From Dehalococcoidia bacterium (GTDB lineage Bacteria > Chloroflexota > Dehalococcoidia > Tepidiformales > Tepidiformaceae): DNA of 9,632 nucleotides. Position 1 is the first letter of the stretch; each line of letters starts with the position of its first letter. The stretch covers positions 1-9,632 of the forward strand of contig SLAK01000210.1 in NCBI GenBank assembly GCA_007126855.1, given 5' to 3'. Under the pieces are notes generated by a model that was not told the origin of the DNA, did not search any database, and was given only the letters and a program-made list of their open reading frames with translations. Position numbers and translations under genes: made by a program. Positions 1-6,058 of this stretch are shown here, one piece after another.

Positions 1-191
1 AGCTTCTGGTCCGGGTCGGCCTGGGCGTCGTTCACCAGCATCATCACCGATTCGGCGTCGACTTCATTGAAGCCTTCATCCAGGAAAATCTTGAGCGGGG
101 TCAGCCCTTCGCTAAAGGGCACTTCGGTTTCGGACTGGCGCGACTTGGTGCGCTTGACGAGGGTGGCGAACCACTTGATGTGGACGGACAT
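1..191 (-). CDS. MoaD/ThiS-like ubiquitin-fold protein, 3' end cut by window edge
   Basis: The ATG is at 189-191 on the minus strand, with GGAGG (196-200) four bases upstream. Sixty-three complete codons are visible before the window edge. The protein begins MSVHIKWFATLVKR, followed by a GLTPLKIFLDEGF segment and a MMLVNDAQADPDQK segment. This order (a short beta strand with a 'FATL' turn, a 'G-T-P-L-x-x-F-L' helix, then a 'VN...D' strand) is that of MoaD/ThiS beta-grasp sulfur carriers, which donate sulfur in molybdopterin or thiamine synthesis after C-terminal activation. The diagnostic C-terminal Gly-Gly lies outside the window, so the sulfur-carrier role is inference. A TAGAAT hexamer on the minus strand (227-232) could be its -10 element, but no good -35 is seen. 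The gene is divergent from the lipoprotein gene that follows. Confidence 0.6.
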   Translation of the reverse strand, partial: MSVHIKWFATLVKRTKSRQSETEVPFSEGLTPLKIFLDEGFNEVDAESVMMLVNDAQADPDQK

Positions 192-299
192 CGGGCCTCC
201 AGGCGAGAACGAAAGCTGTGCCCATCATTCTAAACCGCGGCAAAGTCTGCGCGCCGGGCTGGCCAAATGGCGAAAGTGAACGATGATTACCCTGGGACC

Positions 300-803
300 A
301 TGGCGATAATGCGAACATCAGACGGTACTCGACGCATCCAGCGGTGGCATGCGCTGCTGCTCGCCGGGGTGCTGGCGATTGCCGCTACGGCCTGTGGCGG
401 CGAGGCGACAGAGACGGTCACCTTCGCCGACCGCATCCAGGCGGACATCCCGGCCGACATGGAGCGGCAGGACCTGCAGGGCTTTGACTCTGCGGTCGGG
501 CGCTGGTCGAACGGCGAGCTTGAGCTAACCTACGACATCGGGCGCTTCTCCGACCCGCTCGGCTATGGCGACCGTGACGAGTTCCGCATTTCGCTCCTCA
601 CCATCTCGGACCGTAGCGCCACGATCGAGTACTTCTACGACACCGAAATGGATAGCGCCCGGCCCTGGATCGCGGCGCTGCATATCCCCGACCTGGGCAA
701 CGGCGATGCGCTCACCATGTATGTCCACGCGGCCGACGAAGACGGGCAGGATGCGGCACTACGCATTTTCCGCAGCCTCAAGGTGCTCGACGACGCGTCT
801 TAG
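300..803 (+). CDS. Predicted lipoprotein, function unknown
   Basis: The N-terminus carries a basic stretch (RTSDGTRRIQRW), a hydrophobic core (ALLLAGVLAIAATA) and then Cys-Gly-Gly, a lipobox-like ATA-C signal for signal peptidase II. The protein is therefore probably lipid-anchored outside the cytoplasmic membrane. Counted from the ATG at 300 the Cys is residue 32 of 167. The open frame extends to an ATG at 267, but that start gives an unusually long n-region; an ATG at 309 is also possible. None of the three has a strong Shine-Dalgarno, so the start is uncertain. The mature part is acidic, about 130 residues, with alternating beta-like segments (ELELTYDIGRF, ATIEYFYDTEM, DALTMYVHA) and an ending AALRIFRSLKVL. 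I do not recognise a family. Its TAG overlaps the stop codon of convergent tsaD. Confidence 0.75.
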   Translation: MAIMRTSDGTRRIQRWHALLLAGVLAIAATACGGEATETVTFADRIQADIPADMERQDLQGFDSAVGRWSNGELELTYDIGRFSDPLGYGDRDEFRISLLTISDRSATIEYFYDTEMDSARPWIAALHIPDLGNGDALTMYVHAADEDGQDAALRIFRSLKVLDDAS

Positions 804-1819
804 ACTCCTGCCGCGGCCGCAGGCGCGAACCGCGATGCTTCGTCCCAGTCGTTCGTTGTGAAGATGTCCTCGTCCAGCGGGGAGCGCTGGCCCAGCGCCA
901 GGCGGAACCCGGCGGCGGCGCCGATCATGGCGGCGTTGTCGGTGCAGTATTCGGGCGGCGGGATGCGCACGGGGACCGGGCAGCGCGACCGCAGCTCTTC
1001 CCGCAGGCGCGTGTTCGAAGCCACGCCGCCCGCGACCAGCACCTCGGCGACGCCGAGTTCGCGCGACAGGCGCGAAGTTTTCCCTGCGAGCACGTCGACG
1101 ACGGCCTCCTGGAATTCCCAGGCGATAGTTGGGGTATCGAAACGGCCTTCGCGGACGGTATGGAGCACGGCGGTTTTGAGGCCACTGAAGCTGAAGTCGA
1201 AGGTGCCGTGCATCCAGGCGCGCGGCAGGCTGAGCGCGCTGGGGCCGCCAAGCTCGGCCTGTTTCGCCACGTGTGGCCCGCCGGGAAAGGGCAGCCCCAG
1301 CAGGCGGCCGACTTTGTCGAAGGCTTCGCCGGCGGCGTCGTCGCGGGTGCCGCCCAGCCGTTCGTACTGGCCGTGGCCGCGCATGAGCACCAGGTCGGTA
1401 TGGCCGCCGGAGACGACCAGGCAGAGCGCCGGGAAGCGCGGCTCGGGGCCTTCGATCAGCCAGTTGGCATAGACGTGGCCTTCCAGGTGGTTCACGCCCA
1501 GGAAGGGGAGGTTGCGGCCATAGGCGATGGCTTTGCCGGCGTTGTAGCCGACGAGCAGCGCGCCGGCGAGTCCTGGCCCGCGGGTGGCGGCGACGGCGTC
1601 GATGTCGTCCAGCGTACAGCCGGCGCGTTTCAGCGCTTCTTCGATGACGGGGCGGATCTTGAGCAAGTGCTGGCGGCTGGCGACTTCGGGCACGACGCCG
1701 CCATAGCGGGCGTGCAAGTCCACCTGGCTGGCGACGATTGAAGCACGCACGCGGCGGCCGCTTTCGACGACAGCGGCGGCGGTTTCATCACACGAGGACT
1801 CAATTGCGAGCACGTTCAC
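800..1819 (-). CDS. tsaD: tRNA N6-adenosine threonylcarbamoyltransferase TsaD
   Basis: This is the Kae1/YgjD/Gcp-family enzyme that transfers threonylcarbamoyl from TC-AMP to A37 of ANN-decoding tRNAs, working in the cytoplasm with TsaB and TsaE. The 339 residues are the usual bacterial length and the motifs are intact: AIESSCDETAAAV (5-17), the metal ligands H111 and H115 in HLEGH, SGGHT (137-141), DDAAGEAFDK (160-169), DFSFSGLKT (208-216), AGGVASN (263-269) and TDNAAMIG (293-300) with the third metal ligand D294. The GTG at 1819 gives the canonical MNVLAIESS start. A second GTG two codons later, with AAGAG five bases before it, is also possible. The TAA (800-802) overlaps the TAG of the convergent lipoprotein gene. 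tsaB and tsaE are not in this window. Confidence 0.97.
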   Translation of the reverse strand: MNVLAIESSCDETAAAVVESGRRVRASIVASQVDLHARYGGVVPEVASRQHLLKIRPVIEEALKRAGCTLDDIDAVAATRGPGLAGALLVGYNAGKAIAYGRNLPFLGVNHLEGHVYANWLIEGPEPRFPALCLVVSGGHTDLVLMRGHGQYERLGGTRDDAAGEAFDKVGRLLGLPFPGGPHVAKQAELGGPSALSLPRAWMHGTFDFSFSGLKTAVLHTVREGRFDTPTIAWEFQEAVVDVLAGKTSRLSRELGVAEVLVAGGVASNTRLREELRSRCPVPVRIPPPEYCTDNAAMIGAAAGFRLALGQRSPLDEDIFTTNDWDEASRFAPAAAAGV

Positions 1820-1866
1820 TCTTGTAGCGTAGCGCAGGCGCAGGTTAGGGGAGTTTGCGCGCTTGC

Positions 1867-1885
1867 GGCGGCGTTTGTGGCCGCC
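1867..1885 (+). other. Small hairpin in the tsaD/SPFH divergent intergenic region
   Basis: GGCGGC (1867-1872) and GCCGCC (1880-1885) form a perfect 6-bp stem with a 7-nt loop inside the roughly 100-bp divergent promoter region. It could be an operator-like dyad or leader hairpin, or simply chance in GC-rich DNA. No convincing -35/-10 pair is visible for the SPFH gene; the best guess is an extended -10-like TGCTAGTGT at 1886-1894. Confidence 0.25.
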
Positions 1886-1909
1886 TGCTAGTGTTAGTGG
1901 AGCACTTTT

Positions 1910-1916
1910 GGAGGAG
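1910..1916 (+). promoter_or_regulatory. Shine-Dalgarno fixing the SPFH gene start
   Basis: GGAGGAG lies seven bases before the GTG at 1924. This strong ribosome binding site places the start there rather than at the upstream end of the open frame (1855), which has no comparable site and would add residues unlike a membrane-protein N-terminus. Confidence 0.8.
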
Positions 1917-1923
1917 AAACAAC

Positions 1924-2916
1924 GTGGTCTGGATAGGTAGCGTTATCATCGCAACCATTGTCTGTGGCGCCGCCTTCCTGGTAGGGCGGGCCATTCGCGC
2001 GGAGAGTCAACCGAAGTCTCCTGAAGCTGACCGTGGCCTGCTCATCATGGGCGCCGCGGTGTTGGTCTGGGTCATGTGGGTTGGCCTGCACACCGGCGTG
2101 TCGGCGACCCGCCAGGTGGAAGCCGGCCATGTGGCCGTGGTTTATCAGTTTGGTTCGATTGTGGGGCAGCGGGGTGAGGGCCTGCAGTTCATCGCCCCGT
2201 GGCAGAGCACGGCCACCGAGAGCATCCGCGTGCAGCGGCATCGCTTCGAGCAGGTGCAGGCCTTTTCGCAGGAAACCCAGGACGTGTTCGTGGTCGCCAC
2301 GCTGAACTATTCAGTGTCGCCAAGAGCCGTACAGGAACTGTTCCGCGCCGTCGGCCCGAACTGGTTCGACGTGCTGGTGGAGCCGCGCGTCCAGGACTTC
2401 TTCAAGCAGGAAGTAGTCCAGTATCAGACCGTGGATGTGGCGCCTAATCGCGAGGTTATCCGTACGGCGGTCCGCGACCGCCTCGCCGAGGACCTGGACC
2501 AATGGTCGATTACGGTGAACGACCTGCTGCTCGACGAGGTCGACTTCCAGCCGGACTTCAAGCTCGCGATCGAGCAGAAGCAGATCGCGACGCAGGACGC
2601 GCTCCGCGAAGAAGAGCGCATCCGCCAGTCGCGCGCCGAAGCGGACCAGCGCATCGAGGTCGAGCGCGGTGAAGCCGAAGCGGTCCGCATCGCAGCCGAG
2701 GCCCAGGCTGAGGCGAACCGGCTGATCGCCGAATCGATCACGCCGGAGGTCATCCAGTTCCAGGCCGTCCAGCGGCTCTCGGACAAGATCCAGATCGCGC
2801 TCGTCCCGAGCGGCCAGGGCGTGATCATCGACCCGACCACGCTCGTTGGTTCGATGCCTGGCGTGCCGGATCCCGACGACGTGCCGGTTCAAGCCTCTCC
2901 GGCCACCGGCAACTAG
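1924..2916 (+). CDS. SPFH/band 7 (prohibitin-like) membrane protein
   Basis: The product is 330 residues from GTG 1924. Two hydrophobic segments come first: residues about 2-22 (VWIGSVIIATIVCGAAFLVG) and 38-58 (GLLIMGAAVLVWVMWVGLHTG). A band 7 domain follows (about 62-220), opening with VEAGHVAVVYQFGSI and containing GEGLQFIAPWQS and the beta-rich QDVFVVATLNYSV. Next comes a long charged helix rich in Ala, Glu and Arg (about 215-270, REEERIRQSRAEADQRI through EAEAVRIAAEAQAEANRL), typical of the oligomerising coiled coil in prohibitins and HflK/HflC. The C-terminus has a VPSGQGVIIDP strand and a Pro-rich tail. Family members form membrane-associated rings and often modulate FtsH-type proteases or membrane microdomains; no partner is encoded nearby, so the specific role is unknown. 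The extra first membrane helix is slightly unusual. The gene is probably monocistronic, ending at the hairpin at 2930-2961. Confidence 0.93.
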   Translation: MVWIGSVIIATIVCGAAFLVGRAIRAESQPKSPEADRGLLIMGAAVLVWVMWVGLHTGVSATRQVEAGHVAVVYQFGSIVGQRGEGLQFIAPWQSTATESIRVQRHRFEQVQAFSQETQDVFVVATLNYSVSPRAVQELFRAVGPNWFDVLVEPRVQDFFKQEVVQYQTVDVAPNREVIRTAVRDRLAEDLDQWSITVNDLLLDEVDFQPDFKLAIEQKQIATQDALREEERIRQSRAEADQRIEVERGEAEAVRIAAEAQAEANRLIAESITPEVIQFQAVQRLSDKIQIALVPSGQGVIIDPTTLVGSMPGVPDPDDVPVQASPATGN

Positions 2917-2929
2917 GCAACGGATCCCG

Positions 2930-2961
2930 GCCCCGTTCCCGGCTTGACCCGGGAGCGGGGC
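2930..2961. terminator. GC-rich hairpin between convergent genes, candidate bidirectional terminator
   Basis: CCCCGTTCCCGG (2931-2942) pairs with CCGGGAGCGGGG (2949-2960) through a 6-nt loop, with one G-U wobble; a flanking G-C pair extends it to 13 bp. It sits in the 55-bp gap between the convergent SPFH and DinB-like genes, where a shared terminator is expected. No T-tract follows on either side, so it is not a classical intrinsic terminator and could act as a pause or RNA-stabilising structure. Confidence 0.55.
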
Positions 2962-2971
2962 GCCGGGGCGG

Positions 2972-3502
2972 CTATCCCCCGCCCAGGATATCCCGCAGGT
3001 GCTCGTGGACGTGGCTCACCGCAACGGCCATGAGCACGCTGCCGAGCGGTCCCGGGATGCCACCGCCTGAACGGATCGCCACGGAGAAGAGCGGTTCAGG
3101 CGCTTCCTCCACGGCGGCGATGGTTTTCTCCCGGTTGCGCTCGAACTCGTCGAGCAGCTCGGCCACGGGCGCATCCGCGCGTTTTGCGACCTGGCGTTCG
3201 TTGTAGGCGTCCATGCCGCCGGCGATCGGCCGGGTGGCGGGCTCGCCGTCTGCGGGCGGCGCTGACTCCGCTTCGCGCGCGATGTCGATCAGGTTCGCGT
3301 AGGTCCACTCGATGGCGGCGACATGCGCCAGGATCTGGCGCGCGTTCCAGCCCTGTTCGTAGCGTCCGGCTTCGAAGCCAGCCTCAGGCAACGAACGCAG
3401 CTTTGCCAGGAACTCATCGCCGCTTTCGCGGAGCGCGTCGAGGAGTTCGTCCTTTGAGACCGGCTGCTCGGCCGCATCGCGGTAACTGCGCTCGCCGCTC
3501 AT
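2972..3502 (-). CDS. DinB/maleylpyruvate isomerase-like four-helix protein
   Basis: The 176-residue protein is mostly helical. The segment WNARQILAHVAAIEW (52-66) is the signature of the DinB/MDMPI-N (DUF664-like) superfamily, and SHVHEHLRDIL lies at the C-terminus (163-173). His60 with His164 and His168 (H-x3-H) would form the metal-binding triad typical of these thiol-dependent or metal-dependent enzymes. The family includes mycothiol- and bacillithiol-dependent transferases and isomerases; the substrate here cannot be deduced. The ATG at 3502 has GGGAG six bases upstream. The upstream hydratase gene ends only ten bases before this start, so the two are probably co-transcribed. The segment between the two motifs is rich in Asp, Glu and Arg without further recognisable motifs. 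Confidence 0.75.
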   Translation of the reverse strand: MSGERSYRDAAEQPVSKDELLDALRESGDEFLAKLRSLPEAGFEAGRYEQGWNARQILAHVAAIEWTYANLIDIAREAESAPPADGEPATRPIAGGMDAYNERQVAKRADAPVAELLDEFERNREKTIAAVEEAPEPLFSVAIRSGGGIPGPLGSVLMAVAVSHVHEHLRDILGGG

Positions 3503-3512
3503 GCCTGGCTCC

Positions 3513-4409
3513 CTAACGTGTGCTGGCGCGGTAGTCCCGGTAGGGGCCGTCGCGCCAGTCGAGGGCTGCCTTCAGGCCGCCGCCGGCTTCCATGGACTCG
3601 CGGACCTTGTCCTGCCAGGCGTAAGACTGCCCGGTGAACTGGCCTGCGGCATCCAGGTCGGTCGACGAGCGCACGGACGAATAGATGCCCATGTTCTCGT
3701 AGAAGCGGTTCATGTTGAGCTTGAGGATGGCCAGGTGGTCGGCGCTGAGGTTGGCGATGCGGTCGGCGTATTCGATGGTGCGCTCTTCCAGCTCATCCAG
3801 CGGCCAGGCGTGGTTGATCATGCCGACTTCCTCGGCTTCCGTGCCGGTGACGTTGTCGCCGGTGTAGTAGAGCTCCTTGGCCTTGCGCATGCCGATGACC
3901 AGCGGCCAGATGACGCCGTTGCGGGCGACGCCCAGGCCGCGCACGCCAGGATGGCCGAAGCGCGCGTCTTCGGCGGCGACTACCAGGTCGGACATCATGG
4001 CCAGTTCGCAGCCGCCGGCCAGGCAATAGCCGTGGACCTGGGCGATGGTCACCTTGGCCATGTTCCAGTAGTACATCTGGATGTCGGTGATCTGCTGCAT
4101 GCCGGTGCGGATGCCCATCATCAGCCGCCGGCCCTTGTCGTCGACCACCTTGTGGCGGCGGACCACGGCGTCGGCGCCGCCGCGCGGCGGGGTCAGGTCG
4201 TAGCCGGCGCTGAAGGTTCGCCCGGCGCCCCTGAGGACGATGACGCGGACGGTGTCGTCGGCTTCGTAGTCGTGCAGGGCTTCGTTGAGTTCGTACAGCA
4301 GCTCCTGGGAAAGGGAGTTCATCTTCTCCGGCCGGTTGAGGGTGATGCGGCCGACGCGGCCATCGGTGCCGGCGCGGTCGAGTTCCAGGTTTTCGAAGGT
4401 TTTGGCCAA
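3513..4409 (-). CDS. Enoyl-CoA hydratase/isomerase (crotonase) family protein
   Basis: The product is 298 residues from a TTG at 4409, beginning MAKTFENLELDRAG. Crotonase landmarks are present: GRITLNRPEKMNSLS (20-34), the first oxyanion-hole segment GRTFSAGYDL (63-72) and the second, VHGYCLAGGCELAMMSD (125-141). A long FYENMGIYSSVRSSTDLDA segment follows in the C-terminal half. Family members hydrate, isomerise or cleave acyl-CoA thioesters. Glu135 in GGCELAMM matches the first catalytic Glu of enoyl-CoA hydratase. The position of the second, in FGxPE, reads FGHPG, so simple syn-hydration is doubtful and another crotonase reaction is plausible. The frame opens upstream to an ATG at 4496, but a GGAG (4418-4421) and a TATAAT (4444-4449) favour 4409. 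It is probably co-transcribed with the DinB-like gene. Confidence 0.9.
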   Translation of the reverse strand: MAKTFENLELDRAGTDGRVGRITLNRPEKMNSLSQELLYELNEALHDYEADDTVRVIVLRGAGRTFSAGYDLTPPRGGADAVVRRHKVVDDKGRRLMMGIRTGMQQITDIQMYYWNMAKVTIAQVHGYCLAGGCELAMMSDLVVAAEDARFGHPGVRGLGVARNGVIWPLVIGMRKAKELYYTGDNVTGTEAEEVGMINHAWPLDELEERTIEYADRIANLSADHLAILKLNMNRFYENMGIYSSVRSSTDLDAAGQFTGQSYAWQDKVRESMEAGGGLKAALDWRDGPYRDYRASTR

Positions 4410-4417
4410 GGTGCGTG

Positions 4418-4421
4418 CTCC
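4418..4421 (-). promoter_or_regulatory. Shine-Dalgarno supporting the TTG start of the crotonase gene
   Basis: On the minus strand TGGAG precedes the TTG at 4409, with eight bases between GGAG and the start codon. The ATG start at 4496 would place His/Pro/Arg-rich sequence unlike the family in front of the conserved AKTFENLELD. Confidence 0.55.
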
Positions 4422-4443
4422 AGTGATGGTGTGGTGGGGCCGG

Positions 4444-4449
4444 ATTATA
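4444..4449 (-). promoter_or_regulatory. Perfect -10 hexamer for the crotonase/DinB-like operon
   Basis: The minus strand reads TATAAT here, a perfect sigma70-type -10 in otherwise GC-rich DNA. Transcription would start near 4437, leaving a leader of about 28 nt before the TTG at 4409. The hexamer 17 bp upstream (ATGGTT, 4467-4472) is a poor -35. The element lies inside the longest open frame, which argues against the 4496 start. Confidence 0.5.
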
Positions 4450-4499
4450 CGTGGGCGGTGGCGACAAACCATAAGAACGCCGCCGTGGTGTGCCACCTG

Positions 4500-4532
4500 T
4501 TGACGGAGGCATTCGGGTTCCTGGCATATGAT
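4500..4532 (+). promoter_or_regulatory. Weak candidate promoter for the VOC gene at 4587
   Basis: TTGACG (4500-4505) is a good -35. Candidate -10 hexamers are CATATG (4525-4530, 19-bp spacer) and TATGAT (4527-4532, 21-bp spacer); both spacers are longer than the preferred 17, so the assignment is tentative. The region is the divergent gap shared with the crotonase gene. Confidence 0.3.
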
Positions 4533-4586
4533 GCGTCAGCGGTAGCCCGCCGTTCCGCGATAAAGCAAGACGAAAAGGATGCAACC

Positions 4587-5003
4587 ATGCAGGTGAACGC
4601 CTATCTAAGCTTCAACGGCAACTGCGCCGAGGCCTTCCAGTTCTACGAGAAGACGCTCGGTGGCACGATCGAATTCCTGATGACGCACGGCGAGGCGCCG
4701 GGGGCCGAGGAGCTGCCCGCCGGGTGGCGCAATATGGTGATGCATGCCCGTTTGGCGGCCGGCGGGCAGGTGCTGCTGGGGTCCGACTCCCCTCCGGACG
4801 ACTACGAGAAGCCGCAGGGCATCACCGTATCGCTTCAAGTGGACAGCGCCGCCGAGGCAGAGCGCATTTTCGACGCCTTCGCGGATGGAGGCACGGTTTC
4901 CATGCCGATGGAGCAGACCTTCTGGGCGGAGCGCTTCGGCATGGTGACGGACCGGTTCGGCACGCCCTGGATGATTAACTTCGAGGGCAACGCCGGAGCA
5001 TAG
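4587..5003 (+). CDS. VOC superfamily protein, PhnB/YjdN type
   Basis: The 138-residue protein has the PhnB/YjdN layout of the glyoxalase/bleomycin-resistance fold. It opens with AYLSFNGNCAEAFQFYEKTLGG (residues 5-26), has a middle strand QVLLGSDSPP (61-70), then ITVSLQV and a helix AAEAERIFDAFADGG, and closes with FWAERFGMVTDRFGTPWMIN (112-131). Such proteins are usually dimeric and small-molecule-binding or metal-binding, but for PhnB-like members the substrate is generally unknown. The ATG at 4587 has AAAAGGA (4573-4579) seven bases upstream. The open frame runs far upstream, but only as antisense to the crotonase gene. It is probably a single-gene unit: a new promoter and operator follow before ArsR. 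A second, different PhnB-like gene lies at 6059. Confidence 0.9.
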   Translation: MQVNAYLSFNGNCAEAFQFYEKTLGGTIEFLMTHGEAPGAEELPAGWRNMVMHARLAAGGQVLLGSDSPPDDYEKPQGITVSLQVDSAAEAERIFDAFADGGTVSMPMEQTFWAERFGMVTDRFGTPWMINFEGNAGA

Positions 5004-5070
5004 CCGGTCCTCCCCCGCGACCGCGGTCAAATAGCGCCGGAATCTCCCAGGTGAAGATCCTGGCCTGGGG

Positions 5071-5099
5071 TTGACAGGCGGTTCTTCTGGGTCCATATT
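5071..5099 (+). promoter_or_regulatory. Promoter of the ArsR-SRPBCC array
   Basis: TTGACA (5071-5076), a perfect -35 hexamer, is followed after exactly 17 bp by CATATT (5094-5099), a 4-of-6 match to the -10 consensus. The predicted start of transcription is near 5106, immediately beside the palindrome at 5108-5121. Confidence 0.65.
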
Positions 5100-5107
5100 T
5101 AGCTGAA

Positions 5108-5121
5108 CGGTTAATTAACCG
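5108..5121. promoter_or_regulatory. Perfect 14-bp palindrome, candidate ArsR operator
   Basis: CGGTTAATTAACCG is its own reverse complement. It covers the predicted transcription start and lies between the -10 and the ArsR start codon, the position expected for autorepression by a dimeric winged-helix repressor. Its AT-rich centre stands out from the surrounding GC-rich DNA. Binding by the adjacent ArsR is inferred, not shown. Confidence 0.6.
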
Positions 5122-5122
5122 C

Positions 5123-5126
5123 AAGG
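5123..5126 (+). promoter_or_regulatory. Shine-Dalgarno deciding the ArsR start
   Basis: AAGG directly abuts a possible TTG start at 5127, too close to use, but is nine bases from the GTG at 5136. The GTG also gives MAVDQLSNTF, the usual N-terminus of this ArsR subgroup. Confidence 0.5.
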
Positions 5127-5135
5127 TTGAATACG

Positions 5136-5480
5136 GTGGCAGTCGACCAGCTCAGCAACACCTTCTCGGCGCTCGCGGACCCGACACGGCGGGCCATCCT
5201 TGGCCGGCTCGCGGACGGTGAGGCGACGGTGTCGGAACTCGCGTCGCCCTTCGACATGAGCCTTCCCGCGGTTTCGAAGCACCTGAAGGTGCTCGAACGC
5301 GCGGGGCTCATCGAGCGTGGGCGCGAGGCCCAATGGCGACCGTGCCGGCTGAAAGCCGAGCCGCTGAAGGACGCTGCGGAGTGGATCGAAGGCTACCGGC
5401 AGCATTGGGAGGAGCGCTTCCAGCGCCTGGACGACTACCTCCAGGAGCTGCAGGCGTCCGAACAACAGGACGAAGACTAA
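5136..5480 (+). CDS. ArsR-family winged-helix transcriptional repressor
   Basis: The product is 114 residues from GTG 5136; an in-frame TTG at 5127 would add three. FSALADPTRRAILGRLADGE is followed by the helix-turn-helix VSELASPFDMSLPAVSKHLKVLERAGLI and a wing with REAQWRPCRL. This is the ArsR subgroup usually paired with SRPBCC/AHSA1 genes. It lacks the ELCVCDL-type metal site of arsenic or cadmium sensors and has one Cys, so metal sensing is unlikely. The C-terminal helix EGYRQHWEERFQRLDDYLQELQ (85-106) matches the tail of the DoxX protein encoded at 7454. It is the first gene of the array, 26 bp before SRPBCC-1, and probably represses its own promoter through the palindrome at 5108-5121. 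The inducer is unknown. Confidence 0.93.
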   Translation: MAVDQLSNTFSALADPTRRAILGRLADGEATVSELASPFDMSLPAVSKHLKVLERAGLIERGREAQWRPCRLKAEPLKDAAEWIEGYRQHWEERFQRLDDYLQELQASEQQDED

Positions 5481-5506
5481 CTCCCACCACAGGAAGGAGC
5501 CGAATC

Positions 5507-6004
5507 ATGACCGCTGGCAGCAGCACCGGCCTCATCGTCACCACCCCGCGCGAACGGGAAATCCACATTGAACGCGTCTTCAATGCCCCGCGGGAGCTGG
5601 TCTTCGACGCCTGGACGAACTGCGAGCACCTGAAGCGCTGGTATGGCCCGCGCGACTGGACGCTGGTCCATTGCGAGATCGACCTGCGCCCGGGCGGCCG
5701 CTGGCGCTTCGTGCAGCGCGGCCCCGAAGGCATGGAGATGGGCCAGAACGGCGAGTACCAGGAAGTGGTCCGCCCCGAGTGCTTCGTCACCACCGAGGTG
5801 TTTGAAGGGCCGGAGTTCGAGCCGATGGGCGCGGGAACGGTCAACACGCTCGCCTTCGAAGAGCAGGACGGCCGGACCACCCTGAAGGGCGTCATCGCCT
5901 ACGCGTCACAGGAAGCTCGCGACGCCGCCCTGCAAACGCCGATGGAAGAGGGGATGGGCGAAAGCTTCGACCGCCTGGCCGAGCTGGTGGAAGCGCGCGC
6001 CTGA
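5507..6004 (+). CDS. SRPBCC/AHSA1-type START-fold protein (SRPBCC-1)
   Basis: The 165-residue protein starts at an ATG with GGAAGGAG (5492-5499) seven bases upstream. Family landmarks are REIHIERVFNAPRELVFDAW (17-36), HLKRWYGPRDW (41-51), the core turn DLRPGGRWRFVQRGPEG (59-75), GEYQEVVRPE (82-91) and a C-terminal helix MEEGMGESFDRLAELV (146-161). AHSA1-like SRPBCC proteins have a deep hydrophobic cavity that binds lipophilic small molecules; unlike eukaryotic Aha1, no Hsp90 role is implied. It is the immediate ArsR partner, as in many ArsR-SRPBCC pairs, and is thought to act on or bind the ligand of that response. It is clearly distinct from the duplicated SRPBCC-2/3 pair. Confidence 0.92.
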   Translation: MTAGSSTGLIVTTPREREIHIERVFNAPRELVFDAWTNCEHLKRWYGPRDWTLVHCEIDLRPGGRWRFVQRGPEGMEMGQNGEYQEVVRPECFVTTEVFEGPEFEPMGAGTVNTLAFEEQDGRTTLKGVIAYASQEARDAALQTPMEEGMGESFDRLAELVEARA

Positions 6005-6058
6005 CCACAACCAGGGCCAGGATTTACGGCAAACAGCCATTCAGGGAGGAGCACCATC

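Noticed and set aside
227..232. TAGAAT on the minus strand as the MoaD-like gene promoter
   Set aside because: A 5-of-6 match to the -10 but without a recognisable -35 at any reasonable spacing; mentioned only within the gene entry.
858..1741. Long plus-strand open frames opposite tsaD
   Set aside because: tsaD is unambiguous on the minus strand. The opposite frames have low-complexity composition typical of high-GC antisense frames.
1855..1923. N-terminal extension of the SPFH protein
   Set aside because: No ribosome binding site at 1855, whereas GGAGGAG stands at the right distance from the GTG at 1924, followed directly by a membrane helix.
3501..5003. A 500-codon plus-strand open frame spanning the crotonase gene and the VOC gene
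   Set aside because: Only its last 138 codons (from 4587) resemble a protein family. The earlier part is antisense to the crotonase gene, has Val/Gly/Ala/Asp-rich shadow composition, and the VOC gene has its own ribosome binding site.
5019..5028. GACCGCGGTC palindrome after the VOC gene
   Set aside because: Ten self-complementary GC-rich bases are expected by chance in this composition; it has no loop for a hairpin and is not near the promoter elements.
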